DNA of 64,000 nt from Tremella fuciformis (lineage: Eukaryota > Basidiomycota > Tremellomycetes > Tremellales > Tremellaceae). Where the stretch lies: contig CP136497.1 in the NCBI GenBank assembly GCA_032768795.1, forward strand, positions 64,501 through 128,500. The letters are read 5' to 3'. The stretch's first letter is position 1; each line of letters opens with the position of its first letter. This document shows positions 33,473 through 43,197 of this stretch, piece by piece. The position numbers and the translations under genes are program-made. Under the pieces are notes generated by a model. The model searched no databases. It saw only the letters and a list, made by a program, of their open reading frames with translations, and had not been told where the DNA came from.

Positions 33473-33700
33473 AGAATTGCAGGAAGTGTTGCGGTTCGGC
33501 TACATGCGCTGCAGCTAAAGCAAATATCGGTGTGACGGTCATATGCGTAAGATATGGGCTGTAGTGGTCTGATCGATCCTCGCATGCACGCTGCTGCTTG
33601 AATTTTCGCCCGAAAAGCTACTTGAAAGCGTATTCCAAATCCAGCTGTGCTGAATGTCTGCGTTGGCCGCCTCCCGGGTGCTCCACGCAGACCATACCAG

Positions 33701-34214
33701 TCATTGCTCCCCAATAGCAACGGCACGCTTGATCTCGTCGTCGTTCGTTTTCTCGAAGATGCGGAATCTAATGTTGTACTATGCTTGTCCACGAAAGACA
33801 AACTTACTTAATACCGCTCAAGATGTACTCTATCCTGACAGTGTTCTCCTTGCGGCGCTTCGGAGGCACTCTCATCAGAGCAGGTACCTCGTGAAGGGTG
33901 AGCTCCATAAACTCATCTCGTCTTGGGGGTTCGCCAGGCTCTCGCGCAAACATTGCATGCAGCACGGCGCGGGCGGGCGACAAGATCCGGCAAATGTATG
34001 TGCAAGACGGAGAAAAGGGATTAACGGTTCCGTTGGGTAAAACTGTGTCGGACTACCTCCTGTCTGTCCAGTTCACAAACGGATGCTTCGATGCGTTATT
34101 CGACCGCTTGCAGGACGCGACTTCCTCCTGACAGCCAATGGAGCCGCTGGTCCACTTGGTCAGCTTTCGAAAGCCGGGTTTCACGACACGTTCCTCCCCC
34201 AGCGGCTCATCCAT
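33701..34214 (-). CDS. small unknown protein (weakly LYR/SDHAF1-like)
   Basis: A tentative gene. The start at 34214 (MDEPLGEERVVKPGFRKLTKW...) runs to a possible donor near 34054; a further exon gives ICRILSPARAVLHAMFAREPGEPPRRDEFMELTLHEVPALMRVPPKRRKENTVRIEYILSGIK, and after a clear GT..AG intron (about 33806-33760) FRIFEKTNDDEIKRAVAIGEQ and a stop at 33701. The basic, helical second half recalls LYR-family assembly factors such as SDHAF1 (pattern RxEF...RIEYxLxxGxxxxxxFE), but the LYR tripeptide is not seen, so no function is assigned. The first join is not resolved. It is convergent with the aminopeptidase and divergent (192 bp) from the next transporter. The opposite strand also has an open frame at 34138-34332, a possible alternative. 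Confidence 0.35.
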
Positions 34215-34405
34215 CTTTGAGCGGTTCGGAAAAGTTTTATCTCCCTCGGATCGCCCTCAGTATACTGTTCTCAGGGTTGCTGAGCAAGCAGGCGAAGAGT
34301 TTCTCAGCCGGGGCAGCCTAGAGTTGTCTTGATGATACTTAGCAGCTTCTTCGCGTGACAGTCAGCTGGCTGTTGCTGTCGATCGATCAGATGATCGCAG
34401 CAAGG

Positions 34406-36361
34406 ATGGCTGCTCCAACCGGGGCATCTAACGTGCGCGACGCCGGCCAAGGCTCCTGTTCATCGGACGAGAAGCTGGACCTGGAGTCGGGAGACTCAGC
34501 ATTCGCCTGCGTCGACTCCATTGAACGGCATGACTGCGCGTCAAGTACACCCCCCATACCTCTCCTCAAGGACACTGATGTGCTCCCTCTCTCAGGAGGG
34601 CTCGACATTCCATCGATGACTTCTGCCCTAGCAGACGTGGCCCTGACCCGCGAAATATCAGCCTCGCCCAGGATGCAGTCCGCCTTGAGCCACGGCACCA
34701 AAATGGGCTTACTAGCCGTGTTCTCTTTGGGCTTGTTCGTGGACAGTAAGCGGGACGCTCGAGTGGTATCGCTCTAGCTGATCAACCACAGTCTTGGGAT
34801 TCTCGGTTTTCTTCATACTCTTGACCCCGACGGCGCAGGACCTCAATATTGGAACGAGGGAGCAGACATGGGTCATTGTGAGATATCGTTGCCACGAAGC
34901 GGTTCAGCCTGACACACTCAGACCTCATTCGCCATCGCCTTCTCCTCTTTCCTCCTCTTCTGGGGTCGCGTGTCCGATCTTTACTCGCCCAAGCCCGTTT
35001 TCGTTTTCGGTTTCATCGGACTAGGCCTCATCAACCTGTGTTTGTCTTTTGTCACGAATGCCAACGCCTTCTACGCGCTACGTGGGCTTTCGGGCGTGTG
35101 CGGATCATGCTTGGTTCCTGCCAGCTTCCGCTTGATGACGGCGGTCTTCGAGCACCACGAGCTGAATTTCGCCTTCACAATCTATGGAATTAGCGGATCG
35201 GTCGCCAACACCATGGGCATTGTATTGGGCGGAGCGATATTGGAGATTCCGGGAACGGGTCAGATGACGAGCTGGAGATGGTATTTCAGGATCGTTGCAT
35301 GCGTCATGTGAGTGCAGTGAGCTGTTTTGAGACTGTTTCCAGCTGACCAGCGTAGTCTGCCATTCGCCTTGGGGTCATATTGGTGGGTTCCAGAAACGCA
35401 AGGCTCGGGTGTTCGGGTCCCCGACAAGTGGAAGCGGATGGACCTGACTGGAGTCACTCTGTGAGTAACTTTTGGCAATGGACGTGGTCGAGCTGAGGCT
35501 GACCAGCCTTTTCGTTGCGGTTCTTCTTCTCATCCTCGCCTTGACGTTTGGGGCCTCGTACGGATTCGACACGGCCAAGTTCATCGCGCCACTCGTTATC
35601 TCCCTCATGCTATTCCCCATCTTCGTCTGGTGGGAGTCTCGCCTCCCAGCGGGCTTCGCCCTCATCGAGCCGGACATGTGGCGGTATCGTAACTTTGTCC
35701 TCTACTCGGTCATGGCGCTGCTCAATTACGCCTGGTTCTCAATGAACTTTGTCCCCCAGAGCGAGGTGTACCTCCAGGTGTACGACGAGGTTCCAATCAT
35801 TGCGGCACTACGACTCGTTCCGCAGGGCTTAAGTACGCTCGTCATGACGGCTGTCCTCGTGCGCTTCCCAGCGATCACGCAAAGGCCAGCCGTGCCCTTC
35901 GTGGTCTGCACTGCAATTGGAATGATCGCCTATGTGCTTTTCGTCCTGGGCAGATGCCGCATAGGAATCGACTACTGGCGATTCACCTTTCCCGCTAGTA
36001 TCATCGGCGCATCGACGATGCACTGCGTCTTCAACTTTGTCAAGTGAGCTCAGTCTCAAGTGCGGCTGTCGGTGTTGATCGTCTCAGCGTTGGGGCGCTC
36101 ACAAGTGTACCACCCGGCAAAGCGGGCGTGGCTGGTGCTATCATACAGACCTCGTATCAGATCGGTTCGGCTGCGGCCTTGTCCATCCAAGGGGGTTTTC
36201 TCACGGCGTACCCAGGCGGTTATAGCAACTTTAACAACATCCGGCTGTCGTGGTTCTTCATGTTGGGCTGGAGCCTCGTGTGGCTGGTGGTGTTCCTAGT
36301 GTGTTACAGGAAGCCCAAAGGAGGGTCGACGGGGGTGTTGAGCACATCCACGGCACACTGA
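34406..36361 (+). CDS. MFS transporter, DHA2 family (ATR1-like, 14 TM)
   Basis: Proton antiporter of the drug:H+ antiporter-2 family, close in pattern to yeast ATR1 (aminotriazole/boron resistance). A polar N-terminus of about 100 residues precedes GTKMGLLAVFSLGLFVD (TM1). Then VLGFSVFFILLTPTAQDLNIGTREQTWVI, TSFAIAFSSFLLFWGRVSDLYSPKPVFVFGFIGLGLINL (the family's GRxxDxxxxKxV motif A), RGLSGVCGSCLVPASFRLM, FTIYGISGSVANTMGIVLGGAI (motif C-like), WRWYFRIVA, then LPFALGSYWWVPE, TGVTL, a long exon with TM7-12, and finally ALTSVPPGKAGVAGAIIQTSYQIGSAAALSIQGGF and a short tail. Introns after LFVD, WVI, CVM, GVTL and FNFV are all phase-consistent. ATG 34406 was taken; 34391 and 34355 are also in frame. 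Probably toxin or metabolite efflux. It lies directly upstream of a regulator on the same strand. Confidence 0.85.
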
Positions 36362-36532
36362 ATGAGGACAAGACACATTCATTTACGCTGCAATTCCATC
36401 ACGAGCATGGTCATGATCTTCCTATGCATAAGATTTCGCATGAATATTGAGAAATTAGCAAGTGGGTAATAGCCGAGGTACCACTCGCGTTGATCCAATG
36501 TCAGATCTCGTTTGATCCATCATCAACCATCC

Positions 36533-39100
36533 ATGCCCCCCGCGTCGAACAGCAAGCGGCAGGGGTCGAGTCCTCATCCGCGAAGGAACACCTCAAAAGC
36601 ATGCCAGGCTTGCAGGAAGCGCAAGTCAAAGTGCGATGGGGTGACACCTGCCTGCAACTTCTGCCTCCTACGCGGTTCGGAGTGTGATTATGGGCAAGGC
36701 GTCGACAGAAGGCATTCGTGAGTGTTCAAGTGGGCTTCCCAGGACGATGGCGAGGCCAGGGGCAGGCTGACTATGGTAGTAATCGGCCTCACCGCCGGAT
36801 TGCCGAACTCGAGGAGCAGATCAAGCGATTGGAGGGTGTCATCGCGACCTTGACCAACGCGCCCTCATCTGCCGCTGCACCCGTCTCGCAGGCCCTGCAG
36901 CGCCTACAGAGGGAATCGGACCCTTCAGATGGTCCTGCGTTTGAGCTGCTTGATCTGGGTGCAGAGGTGTTGCACACGACCGCACTGGCCCCCGCCCTCC
37001 ATGTCAGCTCGACCAACGGGCGGCATCAGACCACATCGTCTTCTTCTGGATCAACAGCTGCAAACTCCACGGCGTCCGCACTCCCATCCGACAGCCCCAA
37101 TCGCCCCCCTGTGCCCGACTATCACGCCGCTGATAGCCTGCACATCGATTCTCACGACGGAAACATTATCTTTTCTGGCCCAACGTATGTCCCAGCTAGA
37201 ACACCTCCGAGAACGGCTCCCGACCCCTGTACGTCTCCATCTCAACCTCTGTCCCCGCTCACGATATAGCACCTAAATGGTTCATGCTGAACACGCTTCA
37301 ACGTGCAACCCCATTTCCCAATCCATTCCAAATACCGATCGAGTCGCACGATCGGCTCATCGACGACTACTTTTCTTACCTCAATGGCTTCATGACCTTG
37401 ATAGACGAGGAATCCTTTCGACGAGGCCTGGCGGACCAGATGATACAGCCTCCAGGCGAATGGACCCAGCACAAGGGGTACTCCCTCTTCTTGCACATGT
37501 GCATCCTTTCGTCCGCTGCCCATATCTCGACGGACCCGGTTGTCGTGGGTTCTGCCGAGCCGACCACAGAAGGGAGATCGAAGGGGAGGTCGTTCGCAGT
37601 GGGAGCAATGTCGATCCTAGAGACCGAGATCGAGAATAGGCGGGACACCACTGTGCATGGGCTGGTCCTGCTGTGCTCGTCCATGGCGGACATTGGAAAA
37701 GCACTAATCTCCTGGATCATCAGTGGTGAGTCCTCACTGAGCGTGCTGACCCGTGCTGCCCTTTGCTGATGAACGACAGGGATAGCGATGTATGTCTCTC
37801 AAGATCTGGGACTTCACATCAACTCTCGTACATTAGCAAGTCGGGGCAAGATGAGTGACGAGTCGGTCCGGCTGCGGGAAGACGCCTTTTGGTCCGTGTT
37901 CAACAACGACAAGTCAGTTACAATTGCACCCCTCCGACGGGGCTTCGCTGACTCGTCTCTCAGGCTGATTGCTTTGTTTCTGGGACGAGCGCCAAATATC
38001 ACAAACTTGGATCACGATCTGGATCCCCCGACATTCGTGAACGCCATGACCGAGGACGGCTTGCCGTCCATCGCCTCAATACGAGGTGCATACGGTTCCT
38101 TGACCGTCATTTGTGACCAGGTCCTCAAGTTGCTGTACAGCATCAAGCGCAATCCGACTACCGCTTCATCCGCTGAGGTCGAGGCTTGTAAGAGCGAGCT
38201 GAGGTCTTGGTCAGTACTAAGGCGTGTCCCCGAGGTCATGCTGACAGCGTTCAGGCCCTCATCCCTGCCACCCATCCTTTCCTACCAGAAGGTCAAATAT
38301 CGGCCGCCGCCTCCAATTGTCTTGTCAGTCCATGTTATCTTGGTCTTGGAGTGGTTGACGTGAGCAGAATGCTGCACGCGCTTCACGGCATGCTCACCAT
38401 CGTATTCTATCGACCTTTGCTTCAACGGCATTGTCTCGATCACGAGGAGGGGAACATCTGTTTCCAGGCAGGGCTCGATGTATGCCGACTGGCCAAGGTG
38501 TACGAGCAGAGCTATACCATACGAAAAGCGCCCATCACTATGAGCCAGGTTAGTCAGACTCCACTGCTACTGCATAGAAGCCAACTGACAGTGCAGATCC
38601 TGTATACAGCTGGCTCGCTAATGGTACTCCTGCTGGCCGACTTGTACGACCAACAGGAGCGCGTGGAAGCCAGAAACAAGGCATCGAGCGCACTGGTGGA
38701 CGTCAAGCTGTATTTGACATCGTTGTCGGTCTCCTGGTCGACTGCTCAACAATGCTTACATGCTCTCAATGCGCTCGAGAGGGACTACGCCGTCCCTCCC
38801 GCCTCAGCGCCCCCGCGCCAAGTCGATACAGCCGGCGTAGAAGGAGGCCATGTCCCAGCCGCCACAGTGAGCGATTCGACCACTTGTGCCCCCAATGGCA
38901 CCGGCGTCCAAAACTCTACCATCGGTGAGGCCGACCCGGCAGCATTGCGGGTAGAGCCATCGGGTCAACAACATCTCGAATACGACTTGAACTCCCTGTT
39001 TGACGCTGAGCTTTTCCCTTGGACATCTGAGCCGTTTGGAAGTAACATAGCGGGGTTCGAAGACCCATTTGGGCTGCCCCAGGTGTTCATGAACTTCTGA
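36533..39100 (+). CDS. Zn2Cys6 transcription factor
   Basis: Gal4-type regulator with a textbook cluster: ACQACRKRKSKCDGVTPACNFC, then LLRGSEC, that is C-x2-C-x6-C-x6-C-x2-C-x6-C, at about residues 23-51. An intron (36720 to about 36780) leads to the coiled-coil dimerisation segment RRIAELEEQIKRLEGVIATL. A Ser-rich linker follows, then the fungal_trans domain: IESHDRLIDDYFSYLNGFMTLIDEESFRRGL, FLHMCILSSAAHIS, AMYVSQDLGLHINSRTLAS, REDAFWSVFNNDK (the W of the family's RRxWW/VFxxD box), IALFLGRAPNI; then MLHALHGMLTIVFYRPLLQRH and ILYTAGSLMVLLLADLYDQQERV. An acidic C-terminus ends with DELFPW-like DAELFPWTSEPFG. It is preceded by a DHA2 carrier and converges on RidA with 80 bp between stops. Intact as far as can be seen, with roughly six introns. 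Confidence 0.88.
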
Positions 39101-39180
39101 ACAGCGGTCTTCCCTGTTCATCACCTGCAGCATGGGATGAAATAGTACAGACGCAGTGCATATATCAATGAGACAGCGAC

Positions 39181-39730
39181 TCATTGCTTACTCTGGGGGT
39201 CGTATGCAGTCACCTCTATCTCCACCCGCATGTCGTCCTCGCCCAGCCTTTGCACACCGACGCAAGTCCACAGCGGTTCGTGGTTTGGGCACCACTTCTT
39301 GAAGTTGCGTACCATGGCCGCGATTGACTCATTATTCAACGGCAGGTGATAAGAGCGGACTTTGTATACCTGCAAGTCCGTGTCAGCACTAGGTATCATC
39401 ACCCTTGGGCGGAGAAGCGAAGCTTGCCTGTTTCCATCCCTTGCCGCCAGCATCTTTCAGGTTGTGCTGAACTGTCTCGAAGGCTTGGTCGATCTGGGCG
39501 TTAATCTCTGTGGGGATGACATCGGTGTGCGGGTCCCAGCCACCTAAGACCGGTCAGCATGACTCTTCTCTCTTTCCCTCGAGGCCTCGCAGATATCCGC
39601 CCGTAGAGACGCACTCACCCTGCCCGGAGCACTCGATGAGGTCGCCAACCCGGACCGCTTGTGAATACTTGAAGTCGCGAGCCCTAGCGACGCCGACTGT
39701 CTCGTATTTGAAGAATTGGAGGTCTGACAT
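39181..39730 (-). CDS. RidA/YjgF/Rid family deaminase-like protein
   Basis: Three exons: MSDLQFFKYETVGVARARDFKYSQAVRVGDLIECSGQ; GGWDPHTDVIPTEINAQIDQAFETVQHNLKDAGGKGWKQ; and VYKVRSYHLPLNNESIAAMVRNFKKWCPNHEPLWTCVGVQRLGEDDMRVEIEVTAYDPQSKQ, about 138 residues, the normal size. The fold is the YjgF/chorismate-mutase-like trimer. SGQGGWD, the helix QAFETVQHNL and PLWTCVGVQRL match the family core; the Arg that binds the substrate carboxylate in true RidA (usually R in xTRxxVxV) is replaced, with Cys-Val-Gly here, so this may be one of the Rid subgroups linked to aromatic degradation rather than an imine deaminase. The second intron appears to use a GC donor (gcaagc). Divergent from the EthD gene, a pairing that fits an aromatic or heterocycle catabolic role. 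Confidence 0.85.
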
Positions 39731-40078
39731 GTTGATCAGGCTAGGAGTCTGTCGTTGGGATTCTGAGTTGGTTTGCGATTGGGTGCAATGGGCCAGGTGC
39801 AGTCAGGTGTAATAGCGGCGCAGGTGAAAGAGCACCGGTGGATGACTTTTCCGATACTTCCTTCCCAAAGATTCTTTGGCAAAATGACTTTTCCGGCTCC
39901 CAACGCCATGCTCAGAGGACGAAAGACGCGGCAGGGAATTTGGGGCAGGTCGAAAGAGCTTTGGCGGTCACGGATCGGTGTGTATTGCCGCCTCTGTGCG
40001 ACGAACTTGCCCCACTGGGAGAGAGCAATCATATCTAGTGACAGACGACCCACCTATCAGTCATCGTTTTCGCTCGTT
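39731..40078. promoter_or_regulatory. bidirectional promoter with repeated ATGACTTTTCCG
   Basis: 348-bp spacer between RidA (-) and EthD (+). The 12-mer ATGACTTTTCCG occurs at 39842-39853 and again at 39884-39895, in direct orientation and 42 bp apart (about four helical turns). Likely regulatory repeats; inference only. Confidence 0.45.
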
Positions 40079-40758
40079 ATGACGTTCTCGACTCCGTACC
40101 AAGACAACGTAGCAGCTCGCTCGCTGGCACCCGTTCCACCACCATACCTCAATGGGAATCCGCTCAAGTCAGACGAGCGCAAGCACATCCAGGCGAACGG
40201 CGCGCTCTCCAAAGATGCAGTAGGCGAGACCCCACTCGCCGTTGCCTACCTCATGAGGCGTCGAGCCGGCCTGACGCATGAAGAATACTTGAGACACTAC
40301 AAGGAGGTTCGTCGTCACTGTTGGGGTGCACAATTTGGCTAAGATGAGCAGGTCCACTTCCCACTTGCCATCAAGCTGCCAAAACTGCTTCGGTATATCC
40401 AGCTTCCCGTGCGGTCTTTTGGGGACTTTGCGACACATGGGCTCGAAGGTGGCCAGGAGAACTTTGACAGCATCTCAATCTACGTCTTTCCGGACGAGCA
40501 GGCGTGAGTCGCCCTCGAGTCGTCATGTCGCTGCTGTGATACCTTTGCTGACTGCGAGCTTTGTTAATTCGTACAACTCAGTTGAGGCGGTCGAGTTGGT
40601 CGAAGACACAAACTTGTTCATGTGCGTTGTCCCGGATGGAAGGAAGAAGCTGACACATTTTTAGCGATGAGAGCAGGATGATTTCTGTGCCACTCATGTT
40701 CATGCAAGAGTACATGGCTCCTACGTTCACTGCCCCGTTGCCGTACTCTTCGCCATAG
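40079..40758 (+). CDS. EthD-domain protein
   Basis: Small dimeric ferredoxin-like alpha+beta barrel protein of the EthD family. Such proteins accompany ether- and aromatic-degrading pathways and fungal polyketide pathways, acting as decarboxylases, dehydratases or of unknown role. Exon 1 ends in TPLAVAYLMRRRAGLTHEEYLRHYKE, the typical first strand and helix (F..HY..H pattern). Exon 2 is VHFPLAIKLPKLLRYIQLPVRSFGDFATHGLEGGQENFDSISIYVFPDEQA, with H-x-P-L directly after the splice; exon 3 is FVNSYNSVEAVELVEDTNLFI; and exon 4 DESRMISVPLMFMQEYMAPTF to a stop at 40758. All four junctions are phase-consistent. Length of about 180 residues with an N-terminal extension of roughly 50 residues. No signal peptide. 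Confidence 0.8.
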
Positions 40759-41060
40759 CAACAACACATCAAGCCTTAATTTCTACCAAGCCATATGAGA
40801 AGATGTATATGGGCATACCTCGCATTTTGGCTACCTGTCGTTTTGGTTATGTCCCTCGAGCCTTCAGCCTGCGAGGACTGGCTGTGGCATGTCACGGATT
40901 TAGCTTTGTCTGAGGAGAGGCAATAGGGTGCATTCCATCATATTGAGACTGGAGGTATTAGAGTCACGGCTCTCGCGCCACGACAGTCGCAATCCCGAAT
41001 GACGGCACCACAAGCCCACCGCAAGTCGACCCCACAGCTGAGGCTCTACGGACAGGAGCA

Positions 41061-42886
41061 TCAAGGCGCGGTCGCGTCCGCCAACGCTACGTGCCGCATC
41101 CGTACGAAACACAACAGCGTGAATCCGATCATAGCCACGCCCGCGTTGGCCAAAAAGACCAAGAGTGGTCTGTCCACCTCGCTAAGAACTGAGAACACGT
41201 AGCCGAAGAGGCTAGTCGTCAATACCTGCGCTGTAGTTTCATAAGTTTGATTGAACACGCATGACCACCCTGCTTCTCACCTAAGCGCTCGATCAAGGTG
41301 ATGCCCGCAAGAGCGTCCTCTCTGTGTTCGGGATCTACCATGTCCAGTATCACCCCTTTTGACGCCGGCCCCGTGCCACTTGCAAAGGGCAAGACAATCG
41401 ACGCGAGATACAGGTGCCAGCCGTGTGAAGCGCTACTAAAGCACGCAGTCATCGCTCCGTCTAGGAATATCGACCAGCGCAGAAAGATCAGGTCAAAAGC
41501 CCAACCGTGTCTCTCGTCCGCTGGCTTCCTGGCTGGCTCGGGGTTTGGTGCGTCGATGTTGTCCGGTGTCGCTGCTTGAAACGGATTTTGCAGAGTTTGA
41601 GATGCAGGCCCGGACTGAGCATCACTCTTGTCGAGTGACATCCGCCGGCGTCCGTATTCGATGACCCACGGGAAGACGATGGACAGAAATATAGCCCTCG
41701 CAAGGAGATCCAAAGTCTGACGGTCAGCAGGAACACCTTCCAGTTGAGCTTACGAGCATGAAGCCATTGTCTGCCGGCAGGAAGCCAAATACGTTCTGTC
41801 CCACGAGTTGGAGAGCCATTGCGACGTAACCAGTGGCGAGGGTCGAGAAGAAAGTGCCAGCGGCCAGAAATGAGAGGTTCGCATCGCGGCGGATCGTATT
41901 GCCCTGCCTCTTGACCGGCAGGTAGATCTTGAGCGGTGCAACGAAACGGCTGGTCTTTGTCCCGACAAGATTGTCTGAACCCCTGGAAGGAGCGATGAAC
42001 GGCAGGTAGAAGAAGCCAAAGATGCTGCAGAATACCAGCAACACAAAAGCAGACTGGCATGAGCGCTTCATGCCAGATATAAGTCATAACGTACCTCGAA
42101 AGGAGCGAATCTGCCGAAATAATGCTCAGCAAGCCCCCCAAAAGTGTAACCCACAGCCGCTCCCAGCATCACGATGCCTTGCAGCTTGCCGAATGCGCTC
42201 GTGCGCTGCTCGGCCGAGCTCAACGCGGCTACGAATGCGTTCGAGGCGAGAAGATAGCCGCCCCCGGAACCCATCAAGTTGAACAGCTGGGAAGTTTGGA
42301 TCATGCGCATCCCCATTTGACCGCCGACGTGCAGGGCCCATATTTGGCAGAGATTGCGCCCCGCTGCCCATGCCGTCTGTTGAAATCTGCCCATATTAAG
42401 CGTAGCGACTGCGATAGATGTCTAACTTACAACGCGGCCTTGGGCCCGTAGCGCTGCACCAAGAAACCGGTGAAAAACAGATTGAAGATCGCTACTTCGA
42501 TTAGATCTGAGGATAACTTGCAGGGAGGAACTGACTACATGTCGTGGTAATGGTGCTCATGAGAGCGATCTCCCGGGCAGCCTTGGCATCGATCGCTGCT
42601 AGCGAGCATTTATCGCCTGCGCTTGTCATGTCGCGCCCAGCCCCGTACCAGGCTTCGCAGGACATGACCTTGAACGAATAGATCATAGAGGTCTGCGTGC
42701 TTGTCAGCTTTACAGACCGCCTTGGTTGACAGCAGCCGCTCGTTCCACAACACTCGCCTGGGTGATGGCGAAGGTCATGGAGAGCAGGGCACTCGTCCAG
42801 TATACCCGATTGAGCTGGCCAGACTGGGCGGAGGACTTTGACGGTACTGCGGCATGGAGCAAGGCTGAAGTTTCGGTAGGCGGCAT
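41061..42886 (-). CDS. MFS transporter, paralogue of 19617-21305
   Basis: Tet/HIAT1-like MFS carrier. It starts at 42886, MPPTETSALLHAAVPSKSS, then VYWTSALLSMTFAITQATQTSMIYSFKVMSCEAWY; next come exons for QTAWAAGRNLCQIWALHVGGQMGMRMIQTSQLFNLMGSGGGYLLASNAFVAALSSAEQRTSAFGKLQGIVMLGAAVGYTFGGLAEHYFGRFAPF; SAFVLLVFCSIFGFFYLPFIAP; NLSFLAAGTFFSTLATGYVAMALQLVGQNVFGFLPADNGFMLV; WAFDLIFLRWSIFLDGAMTACF; LPFASGTGPASKGVILDMVDPEHREDALAGITLIERLG; and a last exon VLTTSLFGYVFSVLSEVDRPLLVFLANAGVAMIGFTLLCFVRM. Each of these has a counterpart at the same place in the 19617-21305 gene, including ATGYVxxALQLVGxNVFGF and LPFASGTxPAxKGVILDMVDPE, so the two are paralogues. Looks intact. Substrate unknown. Confidence 0.83.
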
Positions 42887-43197
42887 GATGGTCTCGTGGA
42901 ATGAGATGTAGATGCAACAGGCTTAGCTTCTCACACAAGCTGGGTTCATGCTAGGGTAAGTCTGGCTCGGAGCGCCACCCCGAGTTCTTCTGGAACCGCC
43001 GGCTCTTCTGTCCCGAAACGGCTCTTCAAGCCTTCCGAGGAGGTCCGTGCAGGCACGGAATGCATAAGCCAGTCGCACCGTTACACTTCAAGTCTAATCG
43101 GACCACTCTGTCCACCGCACCGGCAATACATGATTCAGCGACGACGCCAGCCACCACCGTTCCATCTACAAACACCTCACAACTGTAGAACTCAACT
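42887..43197. other. intergenic, upstream of MFS paralogue
   Basis: About 310 bp between two leftward transporters. Expected to hold the promoter of the gene at 41061-42886 and the 3' region of the next gene. No motif singled out. Confidence 0.4.
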
